The notes beneath the pieces were generated by a model. It was not told the origin of the DNA. It was given only the letters and a program-made list of their open reading frames with translations, and ran no database searches. A stretch of 64,000 bases of DNA from Blastocatellia bacterium. Lineage in GTDB: Bacteria; Acidobacteriota; Blastocatellia; Pyrinomonadales; Pyrinomonadaceae. Below, piece after piece: positions 53,304 to 61,836 of this stretch (its first letter is position 1; the number at the start of each line of letters is the position of its first letter). A program made the position numbers and the translations under genes. The stretch is from assembly GCA_003168335.1 (NCBI GenBank), contig PMSM01000003.1, forward strand, positions 310,001-374,000, given 5' to 3'.

Positions 53304-53966
53304 TCAGCGCGCTCTGAGGTCGAGCAGGTGCCCCATTTTTTCTTTCTTGGTTTTCAGGTACTTCGCAGCCGGTTCGGACGACGCGACCTCAATCGAAATG
53401 CGTTCAGTAATCTCGAGTCCCGCTTCTTCCAGCGCTCGCAGTTTCCCGGGGTTGTTTGAGATCACCTTCACCTTGCATAGGCCGAGGTGAAAAAGCACTT
53501 CGGCGCACTGCCGGTATTCCCGCGAATCAACTGCCAGACCCAGACGCTCGTTCGCTTCGACTGTGTCTGCCCCCTCGTCCTGCAAGGCATAGGCCCGAAT
53601 CTTGTTGAGGATACCGATGCCGCGGCCTTCCTGTTGCTGGTAGACGATGGCCCCACGCCCCTCTGCTTCAATCATCTGCATCGTGCGGTGAAGTTGCTCG
53701 CCGCAATCGCACTTCGTCGATCCGAAGACATCGCCCGTCAGGCACTGAGAATGTATTCGTACCAACGCAGGCACATCCGGTCGCAACTCGCCCTTGAACA
53801 GCACCACAAACTCTTCGCTGCTGGTCAGCGAGCGATAACCCGCGATTTGGAAGTCGCCCCATTCGGTCGGCAACTTTGCCTCAGCCACGCGTTCGACGGA
53901 TAACTTCTGTGGAGAGTTCGGACAAATAAAAGGTTCAACCGGCGCCTTGTTCACGTTACATGCCAT
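53304..53966 (-). CDS. ribA: GTP cyclohydrolase II, stand-alone and intact
   Basis: 220 aa. The zinc site is complete: [19 protein letters not shown] with C75, C86 and C88. [28 protein letters not shown] holds the catalytic region. It opens the imidazole ring of GTP as the first step of riboflavin synthesis. This restores the activity that the RibBA fusion appears to have lost. AAGGAG stands 7 bases before ATG 53966. Its leader carries small hairpins but no FMN-riboswitch core, and a TATAAT promoter lies at 54069. Downstream it converges with the TPR gene. Confidence 0.95.
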   Translation of the reverse strand: MACNVNKAPVEPFICPNSPQKLSVERVAEAKLPTEWGDFQIAGYRSLTSSEEFVVLFKGELRPDVPALVRIHSQCLTGDVFGSTKCDCGEQLHRTMQMIEAEGRGAIVYQQQEGRGIGILNKIRAYALQDEGADTVEANERLGLAVDSREYRQCAEVLFHLGLCKVKVISNNPGKLRALEEAGLEITERISIEVASSEPAAKYLKTKKEKMGHLLDLRAR

Positions 53967-53986
53967 TTAAGGCTCCTTAAGAAAGA

Positions 53987-54021
53987 TGAGTTAGCTCATT
54001 AACTCAGGCGGACAGGTCCGC
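53987..54021 (-). promoter_or_regulatory. Structured leader of ribA
   Basis: GAGTTA-GCTCAT-TAACTC (53988-54005) and GCGGAC-AG-GTCCGC (54008-54021) are two perfect hairpins, and ATGAG-TTAG-CTCAT overlaps the first one, so alternative folds are possible. They lie just 5' of the AAGGAG site. No RFN consensus is present. Confidence 0.35.
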
Positions 54022-54068
54022 GCATCAGAGCGACAAGTAGCTTTGGGGGTTAAAAGGAATCAAGAGAA

Positions 54069-54097
54069 ATTATAGAGGCAGGCTTGCGCATCGACAA
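54069..54097 (-). promoter_or_regulatory. Putative promoter of ribA
   Basis: On the minus strand a perfect TATAAT (54074-54069) is preceded after 17 bases by TTGTCG (54097-54092). Transcription would start near 54062, giving a leader of about 95 bases to the ribA ATG. Confidence 0.65.
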
Positions 54098-54290
54098 GTT
54101 ACGGCCTTTCCGCAGCGGGTCGGCGAAGGCTTCTCCCCGGCCAGAGGGTGGCAGCGCCACGGATTTACCACATGATTATTCGCTCACAACTGTTGCTGTG
54201 GGCTGCAAGCCCGCGATAAGATACGCCCTTTGGATTCAAGTCCATGTGCCGGCAATGTTTCTCGGTCAAGCGCGACAGCTGAAAAAACGA

Positions 54291-55286
54291 ATGCCGAACG
54301 ATTCTGAAGAGATTTCGGTGATCAAAGAGCCGGTTGAAATCGATACTTACTCCGGCCAGTATCAGCGGCCCGGTGAGCGCCGGCCCGCGTTGGTCTTCCT
54401 GCGCGGCGAATTACTGGCCGTGCCGATTCCGCTGGATCGCGCAGAAGTAACTCTGGGCCGCGCGCTCGACGCAGATATACGCATCAACGACTCGCGCGCC
54501 TCGCGCTTGCACGCTCGCATTAGTACCGAGCCCGACGCTGAGACCGGCGCGGTTCGTTATCGTTTGACCGATCTCGACTCGACCAATGGCACCATGCTGA
54601 ACGGCAAGGCCATCGATCAGGCTTTTCTGGAAGACGGTGACAAATTCGAAGTAGGCGATCAATTGATCCGCTTCGAAATGCTGGACGAGATTGATCGCGA
54701 GTTTCAGCAACAAATTCATCGCCTGCTGGTCCATGATGAGCTGACCGGACTGCTTACCAGCAAATCATTCTTTTCCGAGTTGCGTCGCGAGGCCGCGCGG
54801 GCTGAGGCCGAGTCGATGCCTTTCTGCGTGCTGATGATGGACATTGATTATTTCAAGGAAGTGAACGACACCTACGGCCATCTGGTGGGCAGCGAAACGT
54901 TGGAAGAGATCGGATCTGTGATCAAGCAGACGCTGCGCGCCGGCGACGTGGGGGCCCGGTTCGGCGGCGAGGAGTTTGCCGCGTTTTTGCTCGCCGCGGA
55001 TTACGCGCAGGGCATGGTCGCGGCCGAGCGCGTGCGATCGGCAATCGAGAAGCACGAATTTTCCGCGGTCCGGCGGGGGAGCACTGAACAACCACGCAAT
55101 CATCAGATTACGATTAGCATAGGCGTGGCCTCGTTTCCTGAAGATGGGCGCGATCCAATTCAGCTGGTGGAGTTGGCCGACTCGGCGCTGTACCGGGCCA
55201 AGCGCAGTGGCCGCAATTGCGTCTGCGCTTACCGACCGGCGGGTACAACTGAGGTACTGCGTTTGCGGCCGCGGCTTGAAACCTGA
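54291..55286 (+). CDS. Diguanylate cyclase with FHA domain
   Basis: 331 aa from ATG 54291 (MPNDSEEISVIKEPVEID). The frame is open from 54084, but that part overlaps the ribA promoter and looks non-coding. FHA domain at about residues 40-130 (VTLGRALDADIRINDSRASR, DLDSTNGTMLNGKAI) should bind phosphothreonine. The GGDEF domain has MDIDYFKEVNDTYGH, an active GGEEF, and an inhibitory I-site RAGD five residues before it. It makes cyclic di-GMP under product inhibition and a kinase input; it is soluble, with no membrane helix. No neighbour shows its output. Confidence 0.92.
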   Translation: MPNDSEEISVIKEPVEIDTYSGQYQRPGERRPALVFLRGELLAVPIPLDRAEVTLGRALDADIRINDSRASRLHARISTEPDAETGAVRYRLTDLDSTNGTMLNGKAIDQAFLEDGDKFEVGDQLIRFEMLDEIDREFQQQIHRLLVHDELTGLLTSKSFFSELRREAARAEAESMPFCVLMMDIDYFKEVNDTYGHLVGSETLEEIGSVIKQTLRAGDVGARFGGEEFAAFLLAADYAQGMVAAERVRSAIEKHEFSAVRRGSTEQPRNHQITISIGVASFPEDGRDPIQLVELADSALYRAKRSGRNCVCAYRPAGTTEVLRLRPRLET

Positions 55287-55379
55287 CGAGAAATAAACTT
55301 AAGAAGTCGAAGACTCTGGCGCAGCAAGTCTTGAAGCGAATCTGAATATCAGCGGGGCAGTAGCCCGACCAACCGGGGT

Positions 55380-55404
55380 CCCCAGGCGGGCAGCCCGCCT
55401 GGGG
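55380..55404. repeat. Strong palindrome upstream of the secreted orphan gene
   Basis: CCCCAGGCGGGC (55380-55391) and GCCCGCCTGGGG (55393-55404) are exact complements around one base. No T tract follows, so it is probably a dispersed repeat rather than the terminator of the cyclase gene. Confidence 0.65.
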
Positions 55405-55448
55405 TGGTCGATAGGGAGGGCTCCGATTGAACAGCCAAAGGAGATCTT

Positions 55449-56048
55449 ATGGTGAGATGCTTAACAGTAATTTTCGGATTGATCTTGATCGCGGCGTGCG
55501 CAATTTCCGTCGCAGCACAGCAACCTGCCGAACAACGCGCGGCCTTGAACGAAGCCGCCGCTGGTTTCGATGCTAAGGGCGTGGCGGCGGTCGAAGGACG
55601 ACTGTTGACGACAGTGCTCAATGGATCAGACGACTCGCCGGTTACCAATGTGCGCCTGGTGGTAAAGAACATCAGCGCTAACTCTTACACTTATGTGACC
55701 GGATTGGCGACATTCTATGATGCCGGCGCAGTGCGTTGCGGTGAAGGACTGTTCAAAGTCGAGGCGCTGGCACCTGGTGAATCAGCGGAAACCGATACGC
55801 CGGGCTTGCGTCTGAAATGCACGCCGGCGAGTTGGCGGATTGTGCCGACCAATTTGTTAATCCGATCACCCGACACACCGAAAGCAGCCGTCACGGCGCC
55901 GGCGGTCGAAACGGTCGCTGAAAAACCCGCGCCGGTTAACTTCATCATCAGCATCGACGGCGAGGAGCATCCGATCCAGGTTAATAATCCGATCGTGCTA
56001 AAGCTGGGGACCAGAAAAAGAAAAATCGTTTTGAAGTCTGCGCCGTAA
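55449..56048 (+). CDS. Secreted protein of unknown function
   Basis: 199 aa. AAAGGAG precedes ATG 55449 by 5-6 bases. A signal peptide (LTVIFGLILIAACAISVAAQ) is followed by an immunoglobulin-like beta domain (NVRLVVKNISANSYTYVTGLATFYDAG, in which VRLVVKN and a conserved CGEGLF are seen), with two cysteines (near residues 97 and 123). A Pro/Ala linker joins it to a small C-terminal domain (VNFIISIDGEEHPIQVNNPI) and a basic tail. I recognise no family. The domain looks like those used for protein-protein contact in the envelope. Confidence 0.6.
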   Translation: MVRCLTVIFGLILIAACAISVAAQQPAEQRAALNEAAAGFDAKGVAAVEGRLLTTVLNGSDDSPVTNVRLVVKNISANSYTYVTGLATFYDAGAVRCGEGLFKVEALAPGESAETDTPGLRLKCTPASWRIVPTNLLIRSPDTPKAAVTAPAVETVAEKPAPVNFIISIDGEEHPIQVNNPIVLKLGTRKRKIVLKSAP

Positions 56049-56055
56049 GATAAAA

Positions 56056-56123
56056 AGTGTCCGACAAATTTCAGTTTGTCGCATGTGCAATTAACAGCGA
56101 CAACCTAGAGCTTGTCGGACACT
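56056..56123. repeat. Nested palindromic element between the orphan gene and larA
   Basis: The outer arms AGTGTCCGACAA (56056-56067) and TTGTCGGACACT (56112-56123) are perfect 12-base complements. The inner arms TTGTCGC (56076-56082) and GCGACAA (56097-56103) are perfect too. The right outer arm encodes the last residues of the LarA-like protein (VSDKL), and its stop lies within the element. Confidence 0.75.
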
Positions 56124-57379
56124 AAGACCGGCAGGAGCGCCGCGCCGCGCGGCAGAATGTAACCCCGTGCGTCTGGTGAGACAGTAGCCAGAACTTCCTC
56201 CAGTGAGCGGGCCGGAATCATCCGCATGCGTCGTACTTCTTCGTCCGGCAACTCGGTAACGAGGTGAACGCGAAAGCGCTCGGTCTTAGTTAAAAGCGCC
56301 CAGGCTGTCTGGCCATTTACTTCGTAGGTTCGGCGCAGGCGAGTTTCCAACCCGTTCGCATCCGCGGACTCGAACCACTTCAGAAAATCGGCGCGGCCAA
56401 GACCGTCGCGGCATTCCGCTAAGAAAATTATCGACCCGCCATCGAGACAGGCCGCCGCGGCCATGTCCAGAGCTTTGTGCGCCTGGATCAGGTTGATGTC
56501 ATACGGCGAGCCGCCGCAGCTAACAATGACGAGATCGCGTCTTTCCTGTATTAGCGACGAGTGTCCGGCGATGTAGTGTTCACAACCGCGGGCGTGTGCA
56601 GAGCGCCAGTGACCCGCGAAGATGTTTTCGGAGCGCCCCCGCTCGTCCACGATTGCGTTGATCGAGAAAGGAGGATCGATCAGCGCCGCGACGCGTTCGC
56701 ATGCCTCGCTCACCGCATTGCCATTCAATAGCCCGGAAGCGACTCCGCTGCGCCGACCGCCCCGTTCGAAATCAAGCGCCAGCATGTGTGTGGCTTTGAC
56801 GGTCTCGCTTCCAGCCAGTCCCGGGCAGATTGATTTGCGCCCGCCGGTAAAGCCCGCGAAATAATGGAAGCCAACTGCGCCGGTGAGAATTACCTTCGCG
56901 AATTCTTTTAGCGCGCGGTTAATCTCGATAGGCGTGCCATCGTCCATCACTCCGAGTTGAATCAACTGCGAAGCGTCGTAAGCATCGTGATCGATCGTGC
57001 GGATGCGTTGGGCAATGAATGGCGTCAGCAGTTCGGCCTTTTCCTCCGGCCGCACTGCTCGATGGATTCCGGTGGCAAAGATGATGGCAATGTCGCCGGG
57101 CGCGGTACCGTTTTGAATCAGGCGGCGCACCAGCAGGTTGATTACCTGTGCGCTGCCGGTAGCACGCGTGGCGTCCGAGGCAACGATCAAAACGCTGTCG
57201 CCCGGCGTAATCAAGCCATCGAGCGGTGGCGAATCAATGGGGGCATCGAGTGCCGCGCCGATTTCCACGTCGGATAATGGATGCGAAGGGGCGTCGTTTG
57301 CGGCCAGCACGTCAAAGCGTGTGGCGTCGTAGTCAAAGTTGATCCCGCCGCGACCGTAGCCGAGTTGTATGGTTGGCAT
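56105..57379 (-). CDS. LarA-like nickel-dependent racemase/epimerase
   Basis: 424 aa, the usual LarA length. GYGRGGINFDYD starts the fold. ATGIHR (His), HYFAGFTGGRKSICPGLAG (His and the Lys that carries the nickel pincer cofactor) and SCGGSPYDINLIQAHKALDMA are the LarA signatures. LarA proteins racemise lactate or other 2-hydroxy acids. The cofactor genes larB, larC and larE are not in the window, so activity here depends on genes elsewhere. The last five residues come from a palindromic repeat. It lies upstream of nothing obviously linked; the CDF exporter follows on the same strand. Confidence 0.87.
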   Translation of the reverse strand: MPTIQLGYGRGGINFDYDATRFDVLAANDAPSHPLSDVEIGAALDAPIDSPPLDGLITPGDSVLIVASDATRATGSAQVINLLVRRLIQNGTAPGDIAIIFATGIHRAVRPEEKAELLTPFIAQRIRTIDHDAYDASQLIQLGVMDDGTPIEINRALKEFAKVILTGAVGFHYFAGFTGGRKSICPGLAGSETVKATHMLALDFERGGRRSGVASGLLNGNAVSEACERVAALIDPPFSINAIVDERGRSENIFAGHWRSAHARGCEHYIAGHSSLIQERRDLVIVSCGGSPYDINLIQAHKALDMAAAACLDGGSIIFLAECRDGLGRADFLKWFESADANGLETRLRRTYEVNGQTAWALLTKTERFRVHLVTELPDEEVRRMRMIPARSLEEVLATVSPDARGYILPRGAALLPVLVSDKL

Positions 57380-57386
57380 TTGATGT

Positions 57387-57426
57387 GCGCGCAGGGATGC
57401 GCGCGGTCCGCCCGCAAGATGCGGGC
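57387..57426. repeat. Twin hairpins between larA-like and the CDF gene
   Basis: GCGCGC-AGGGAT-GCGCGC (57387-57404) and GCCCGC-AAGAT-GCGGGC (57410-57426) lie in a row in the 51-base gap. Confidence 0.5.
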
Positions 57427-57430
57427 GCTC

Positions 57431-58411
57431 CTATTCCCGACTGGATTGAAAACACGCGGTGCCTGCGTGACAGAAGTGAATTGCTTCATCTTCAAAGTCG
57501 ACTGTTTCCATTTGAATGGTCAGATGGTCGACGCCGAAACGGTCGAGTAGTTTGGCCCGCAATTCCTTCAGCAGGGCTGACTGTGAAATCGAGTAAGCGT
57601 GGATGACATGCGCGCTCAACGCCTCGCGCCCCGAAGTAATCGTCCAGACGTGCAGATCGTGAACATCTGAAACTCCTTCTGTCTCCATGATTGCCGCTTC
57701 GACGGCGGCGAGATTGATGTGCGCCGGTGTTCCTTCCAACAGGACATTCGTCGCATCTCGAATCAGGTGCCATGAACTCCAGACGATCAGTAAACCGATG
57801 AAGACGCTGATCGCCGAATCGGCTGCCGTCCAGCCAAACAGCATAATCAGTACGCCCGCGATAATCGCTCCGGTAGAACCGAGTGCGTCACCGATGACGT
57901 GTAGCCAGGCGCCGCGCACATTCAGATCTTCTTCCCGATCGCGATGCAGCAACAGCGCGCAGATCAGATTTACGACCAGGCCTCCCGCGGCCACTACCGT
58001 CATGGGTACACCGCGAATCACCGGTCGCGCAAACCAGCGCTGATACGCTTCGTAGAAAATGAAGAAAGAAATCAGCACCAAACCGACGCCGTTAATCAGC
58101 GCGGCGAGAATTTCGAGGCGGTAATAACCGAAAGTCTTGCGCGGCGTTGCCGGTCGCGCGCCGAACCACACGGCCATCAAAGCCAGGATCAGCACCGCCA
58201 CGTCCGCCAGCATGTGACCGGCATCGGCCAGCAACGCCAGCGAACCGGTCCACAAACTCCCGAGCAACTCGGCGATCATAACGACCGCCGTCAGCAGCAG
58301 AACGATCGATAAGCGGTTCCGGTTGCCGCGCGCATGGCCATGGCGGTGAGTATGTCTCGGCACCTCGGGCGCAACCGCCGGCAACCCTATCTCAACTTCA
58401 ACTTCTGACAT
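57431..58411 (-). CDS. Cation diffusion facilitator exporter (CzcD/ZitB-like)
   Basis: 326 aa. The N-terminus is His-rich (RHTHRHGHARGNR). Six transmembrane helices include the zinc-site motifs LLADAGHMLADVAVL and the matching DSAISVFIGLLIV (in TM5). A ferredoxin-like cytoplasmic domain (IMETEGVSDVHDLHVWTITSG) closes the protein. It exports Zn2+ or related ions in exchange for protons. The His-rich tail fits metal capture. No metalloregulator is adjacent. Confidence 0.93.
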   Translation of the reverse strand: MSEVEVEIGLPAVAPEVPRHTHRHGHARGNRNRLSIVLLLTAVVMIAELLGSLWTGSLALLADAGHMLADVAVLILALMAVWFGARPATPRKTFGYYRLEILAALINGVGLVLISFFIFYEAYQRWFARPVIRGVPMTVVAAGGLVVNLICALLLHRDREEDLNVRGAWLHVIGDALGSTGAIIAGVLIMLFGWTAADSAISVFIGLLIVWSSWHLIRDATNVLLEGTPAHINLAAVEAAIMETEGVSDVHDLHVWTITSGREALSAHVIHAYSISQSALLKELRAKLLDRFGVDHLTIQMETVDFEDEAIHFCHAGTACFQSSRE

Positions 58412-58719
58412 TACATTCCCAGCCGATCTAATCCTGGATCAAGACAGCCGTACTCGGTAAAGCTCAGCCAAGGTTAGCAGATTAGATAGTTCGAGCAAAC
58501 GGCAACGCACCTTAGGAACTTGATCGGTCGTCGCGACGGGGTAAGTACGGCCGGCGGGTGGGTGGAAGTGAGCGGGTGTTGAGCTTTGTGGCTTTGCCAC
58601 CGCACAGTGCTGCGGCAAAGCCGCAACTCCTTTAACGTGACTCGTGCGTCGGTGCTAGAATCGTGCACTGTGCAGTGCTCGATGCTCGTTAAGCCCTGAA
58701 GCCCTGGGAAGGAATCTGA
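58412..58719. other. Intergenic region with palindrome before the S9 peptidase gene
   Basis: TTGTGGCTTTGCC (58586-58598) pairs with GGCAAAGCCGCAA (58614-58626) at 12 of 13 positions, around CACAGTG. CACTGTGCAGTGC follows near 58665-58677. I see no clear promoter pair in this 308-base stretch. Confidence 0.5.
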
Positions 58720-60795
58720 ATGTCTCATCTCAAACGACAACTGGTTGCCTTTGGCATTGCGACACTTTTCGCAGTCATCGCACCCTTTGCTCGCGCGCAA
58801 ACCTTCAGCCTCGAACAAGTGATGAGCTCGCCTTTTCCTTCCGAGCTAACGATTTCAAAACGCGGAGACAAGATCGCGTGGGCCTTCGACGCGGACGGAA
58901 AACGCAATATCTGGATCGCTGAAGCCCCGACGTTTGCCGCGCGACAGTTGACCCACTACAACAACGACGATGGTCAGGAGTTGACTGATCTGCTTTTTTC
59001 TTCTAACGGGAACACAGTCGCCTACGTTCGCGGTGGGGACGCGAACCAGGCCGGCGAAGTTCCGAACCCCGCGAGCGACCCGGCGGGCATGAAGCAGGAG
59101 GTCTGGATCGTCGATGTTCGCACCGGGCGCGTGATGCGCCTGGGCCAGGGCAGCACTCCCGTCTTTTCTCCGGCCGGTGACCAGGTCGAATATCTCCGCG
59201 GAGGTAATTTATGGACTGTGCCGGTTGTGGGCGGTAAGGAAAGCAAGATGTTCGAGCTTCGCGGCGCCACAAATAGCGCGCCGCAGTGGTCGCCCGATGG
59301 CTCGCTTTTGGCCTTCTCGTCGTCGCGCGGCGATCACAGCTTTATTGTTGTCTATGACAAGCGAGCTAATAGTTTCAGGTTCCTGTCGCCGAGTGTCGAT
59401 CGAGACATTGCACCGCGCTGGTCTCCCGATGGTCGCCGCATCGCTTTCATTCGGTTGTTCAATGTCACGGACACGTTTTCCAACGATCGCGAACGTCTGC
59501 AGCCGTGGGCCATTGAAGTTGCCGACGCGCAGACTGGCAATGCGAAGGAGATCTGGCACGCCGGCAGCGCCGATAACGATTCGTACACAGGCTTTGGCGG
59601 CGACTTCTGGCAATGGGTGGCCGGCGACCGGATTCTCTTCTCGTCAGAGAAAGACGGCTGGGCCCATCTTTATTCCATTGCCGCGAACGGTAGCGCGCTA
59701 AAGTTGCTGACGCCCGGCAACTACGAAGTTGAAAACGCCGCGCTGTCACCAGACAAGTCCTTTGTCGTCTTCTCGTCGAACAAAGACGACGTCGATCGCC
59801 GGCATCTGTGGCGAGTCAACGTAAACAGCGACACGCCCGAGCGAATCACGAAAGGCGAAGGGATCGAAGTGGCTCCCGTGCTGTTTGACAACGGTCGCCA
59901 GATCGCTTTCTTTCACTCAACCGCGCGCGATCCTTATTTGCCTTTTACAGCTTCGATTGATGGTTCAAATATGAAGCCGCTGGCGCCGCAAGCTCTGCCG
60001 CGCGACTTTCCTTCCGCGCAGCTCGTCGTTCCTGAGCAGGTGATTTTCAAAGCAGCCGATGGCACTGAGGTCCATGGACAGTTGTTCAAGCCGGCGAACG
60101 CCGCGGGCAAATTGCCGGCGCTGGTGTTCATGCATGGAGGGCCTAGCAGGCAGATGCTGCTGGGCTGGCATTATCTTTATTATTATCACAACTCGTATGC
60201 GATGAATCAGTACCTGGCCAGCCGTGGTTACCTGGTGCTGTCGGTGAACTATCGCAGCGGGATCGGATATGGCCGGGCGTTCCGTCTGGCGCAGCATCGC
60301 GGCGCGCGCGGCGCCTCGGAGTATCAGGATGTGGTCGCGGGCGCGAAGTATTTGCGCGAGCGCGATGACGTAGACAAAAAGCGCGTCGGTCTGTGGGGTG
60401 GATCATACGGCGGCTATCTGACAGCGCTGGGATTGGCGCGCAACTCGGATATCTTCGCCGCCGGGGTAGACTTTCACGGCGTGCACGATTGGAGCGTAAG
60501 CGTTGCCGGCCTGCGGGTGCCGACCGACACTTCCGACCGCGTGCGGATTGCGCGCGAATCTTCGCCGATCTCCGCGGTGGACAAATGGAAATCGCCGGTG
60601 CTCCTGATTCATGGCGACGACGATCGCAATGTTGAGTTTGCCCAGACGGTGAATCTGGTGCGCCGGCTGCGAAGTAACGGAGTGCAATTTGAAGAACTAA
60701 TCTTTCCTGATGAGATTCACGACTTTCTGCGTCATCAGGATTGGCTGCGCGCATATCATGCCGGTGCTGAATTTTTTGATAAACATTTGAAGTGA
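58720..60795 (+). CDS. Secreted S9-family prolyl oligopeptidase-like peptidase
   Basis: 691 aa. AAGGA precedes ATG 58720. After a signal peptide (LFAVIAPFARAQ) come WD40-like/TolB beta-propeller repeats (SPDGSLLAFSSSRGDHS, SPDGRRIAFIR, SPDKSFVVFSSNKDD). The alpha/beta hydrolase domain has the nucleophile elbow GGSYGG (VGLWGGSYGGYLTALGLA), the acid in LLIHGDDDRNV and the His in PDEIHDF. It cleaves peptides in the periplasm or outside the cell. The GT9 gene starts inside its stop codon (GTGA, 60792-60795). Confidence 0.93.
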   Translation: MSHLKRQLVAFGIATLFAVIAPFARAQTFSLEQVMSSPFPSELTISKRGDKIAWAFDADGKRNIWIAEAPTFAARQLTHYNNDDGQELTDLLFSSNGNTVAYVRGGDANQAGEVPNPASDPAGMKQEVWIVDVRTGRVMRLGQGSTPVFSPAGDQVEYLRGGNLWTVPVVGGKESKMFELRGATNSAPQWSPDGSLLAFSSSRGDHSFIVVYDKRANSFRFLSPSVDRDIAPRWSPDGRRIAFIRLFNVTDTFSNDRERLQPWAIEVADAQTGNAKEIWHAGSADNDSYTGFGGDFWQWVAGDRILFSSEKDGWAHLYSIAANGSALKLLTPGNYEVENAALSPDKSFVVFSSNKDDVDRRHLWRVNVNSDTPERITKGEGIEVAPVLFDNGRQIAFFHSTARDPYLPFTASIDGSNMKPLAPQALPRDFPSAQLVVPEQVIFKAADGTEVHGQLFKPANAAGKLPALVFMHGGPSRQMLLGWHYLYYYHNSYAMNQYLASRGYLVLSVNYRSGIGYGRAFRLAQHRGARGASEYQDVVAGAKYLRERDDVDKKRVGLWGGSYGGYLTALGLARNSDIFAAGVDFHGVHDWSVSVAGLRVPTDTSDRVRIARESSPISAVDKWKSPVLLIHGDDDRNVEFAQTVNLVRRLRSNGVQFEELIFPDEIHDFLRHQDWLRAYHAGAEFFDKHLK

Positions 60796-61823
60796 CGTTT
60801 AATCCTCGCAACATTCTGGTCATCGATTTTGGCCAGCTCGGCGACGTGGTCATGAGTCTGCCGGCCCTGCGTGCAATTCGCGAGCGCTTTCCGCCCGCGC
60901 GGATTACCGTGGTCGTGGGACGACCCGGCGGGGAGATCATCGAGATGTCCGGCTATGCCGATGCGACTATCGAGGTCGACCGGGTCGGGTTACGAGACGG
61001 ATCCAAACCGCTTTCAGTTTTGCGAATCTTTCGGGTCGTCAAAGACGTGCGCCAAAGGAAGTTTGATTTCGTAATCGACCTGCACAGTTTTTCCGAGACC
61101 AATTTGTTGGGCTTTTTTTCCGGCGCGCCGAAGCGATTGTTTTCTCGCCGGCCGGGACGTTCGCTCGACTTTCTTGCCAACTTCACTCCAAAGCCGGCGG
61201 TCGATAAAAATGATCCCGACCAACATTTGATCGATCGTTATCTGGAAGTGCTAGTGCCGTTGGGAATCAAAGATTCGCCGCGTGTGCCCCGGCTCATGAC
61301 CGCGGTTGAGGATGACCATGCGATTGATGCGATGCTACGAAAAGCAAAGGCTGAAATGGGCGCTCCTTTGGTGGGCCTGTTTCCCGGCGCGGGCCATCCT
61401 GGACGATGCTGGCCGCTGGAGCAGTTTGCGCACTTGGCCGACTTCCTGATTCGCAACGATGGAGTGCGACCGATCATTTTTGTTGGCCCGGAAGAGCGCC
61501 ACCTGGTTTCGCACATGCGTGCGCTTTTCCCGACCTCCTGCGTCATTCTGGAGAAACTCTCGATACCACAGCTCGCGGCTGCCCAGGCCAGGCTGGCCGT
61601 TTTTGTTTCCAACGACACCGGGCCGGTGCACATTGCCGCTGCCGTGGGAACGCCCATCGTCGTGCTGATCGATCTGCCGCGGCCCCACGCTTATGTGCCG
61701 ACCGGCGCTTCGCAGCGCCTGATCTTTAGTGAGAGCGTAACCGCGATCGATGTCGAGCAGGTGTATGCCGCTACGCGCGAGTTGCTGAGTGCGGGACGCA
61801 CGACGACCTTGTTCGCGAGGTGA
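60792..61823 (+). CDS. Glycosyltransferase family 9 (heptosyltransferase-like)
   Basis: 343 aa from GTG 60792, which overlaps the S9 stop by 4 bases (GTGA), so translation is coupled. The N-terminus NILVIDFGQLGDVVMSLPALRAI is the GT9 pattern. The donor side has GLFPGAGHPGRCWPLEQFA and FVSNDTGPVHIAAAVGTP. It adds a heptose or similar sugar to the LPS core from ADP-heptose on the cytoplasmic side (inference). It is followed by the PBP4-like gene after 13 bases. Confidence 0.9.
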   Translation: MTFNPRNILVIDFGQLGDVVMSLPALRAIRERFPPARITVVVGRPGGEIIEMSGYADATIEVDRVGLRDGSKPLSVLRIFRVVKDVRQRKFDFVIDLHSFSETNLLGFFSGAPKRLFSRRPGRSLDFLANFTPKPAVDKNDPDQHLIDRYLEVLVPLGIKDSPRVPRLMTAVEDDHAIDAMLRKAKAEMGAPLVGLFPGAGHPGRCWPLEQFAHLADFLIRNDGVRPIIFVGPEERHLVSHMRALFPTSCVILEKLSIPQLAAAQARLAVFVSNDTGPVHIAAAVGTPIVVLIDLPRPHAYVPTGASQRLIFSESVTAIDVEQVYAATRELLSAGRTTTLFAR

Positions 61824-61836
61824 CGGATTGAAATAA

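Noticed and set aside
54084-54290. N-terminal extension of the FHA-GGDEF protein
   Set aside because: The segment overlaps the ribA promoter, reads as Arg/Ser/Pro-rich non-domain sequence and lacks a Shine-Dalgarno.
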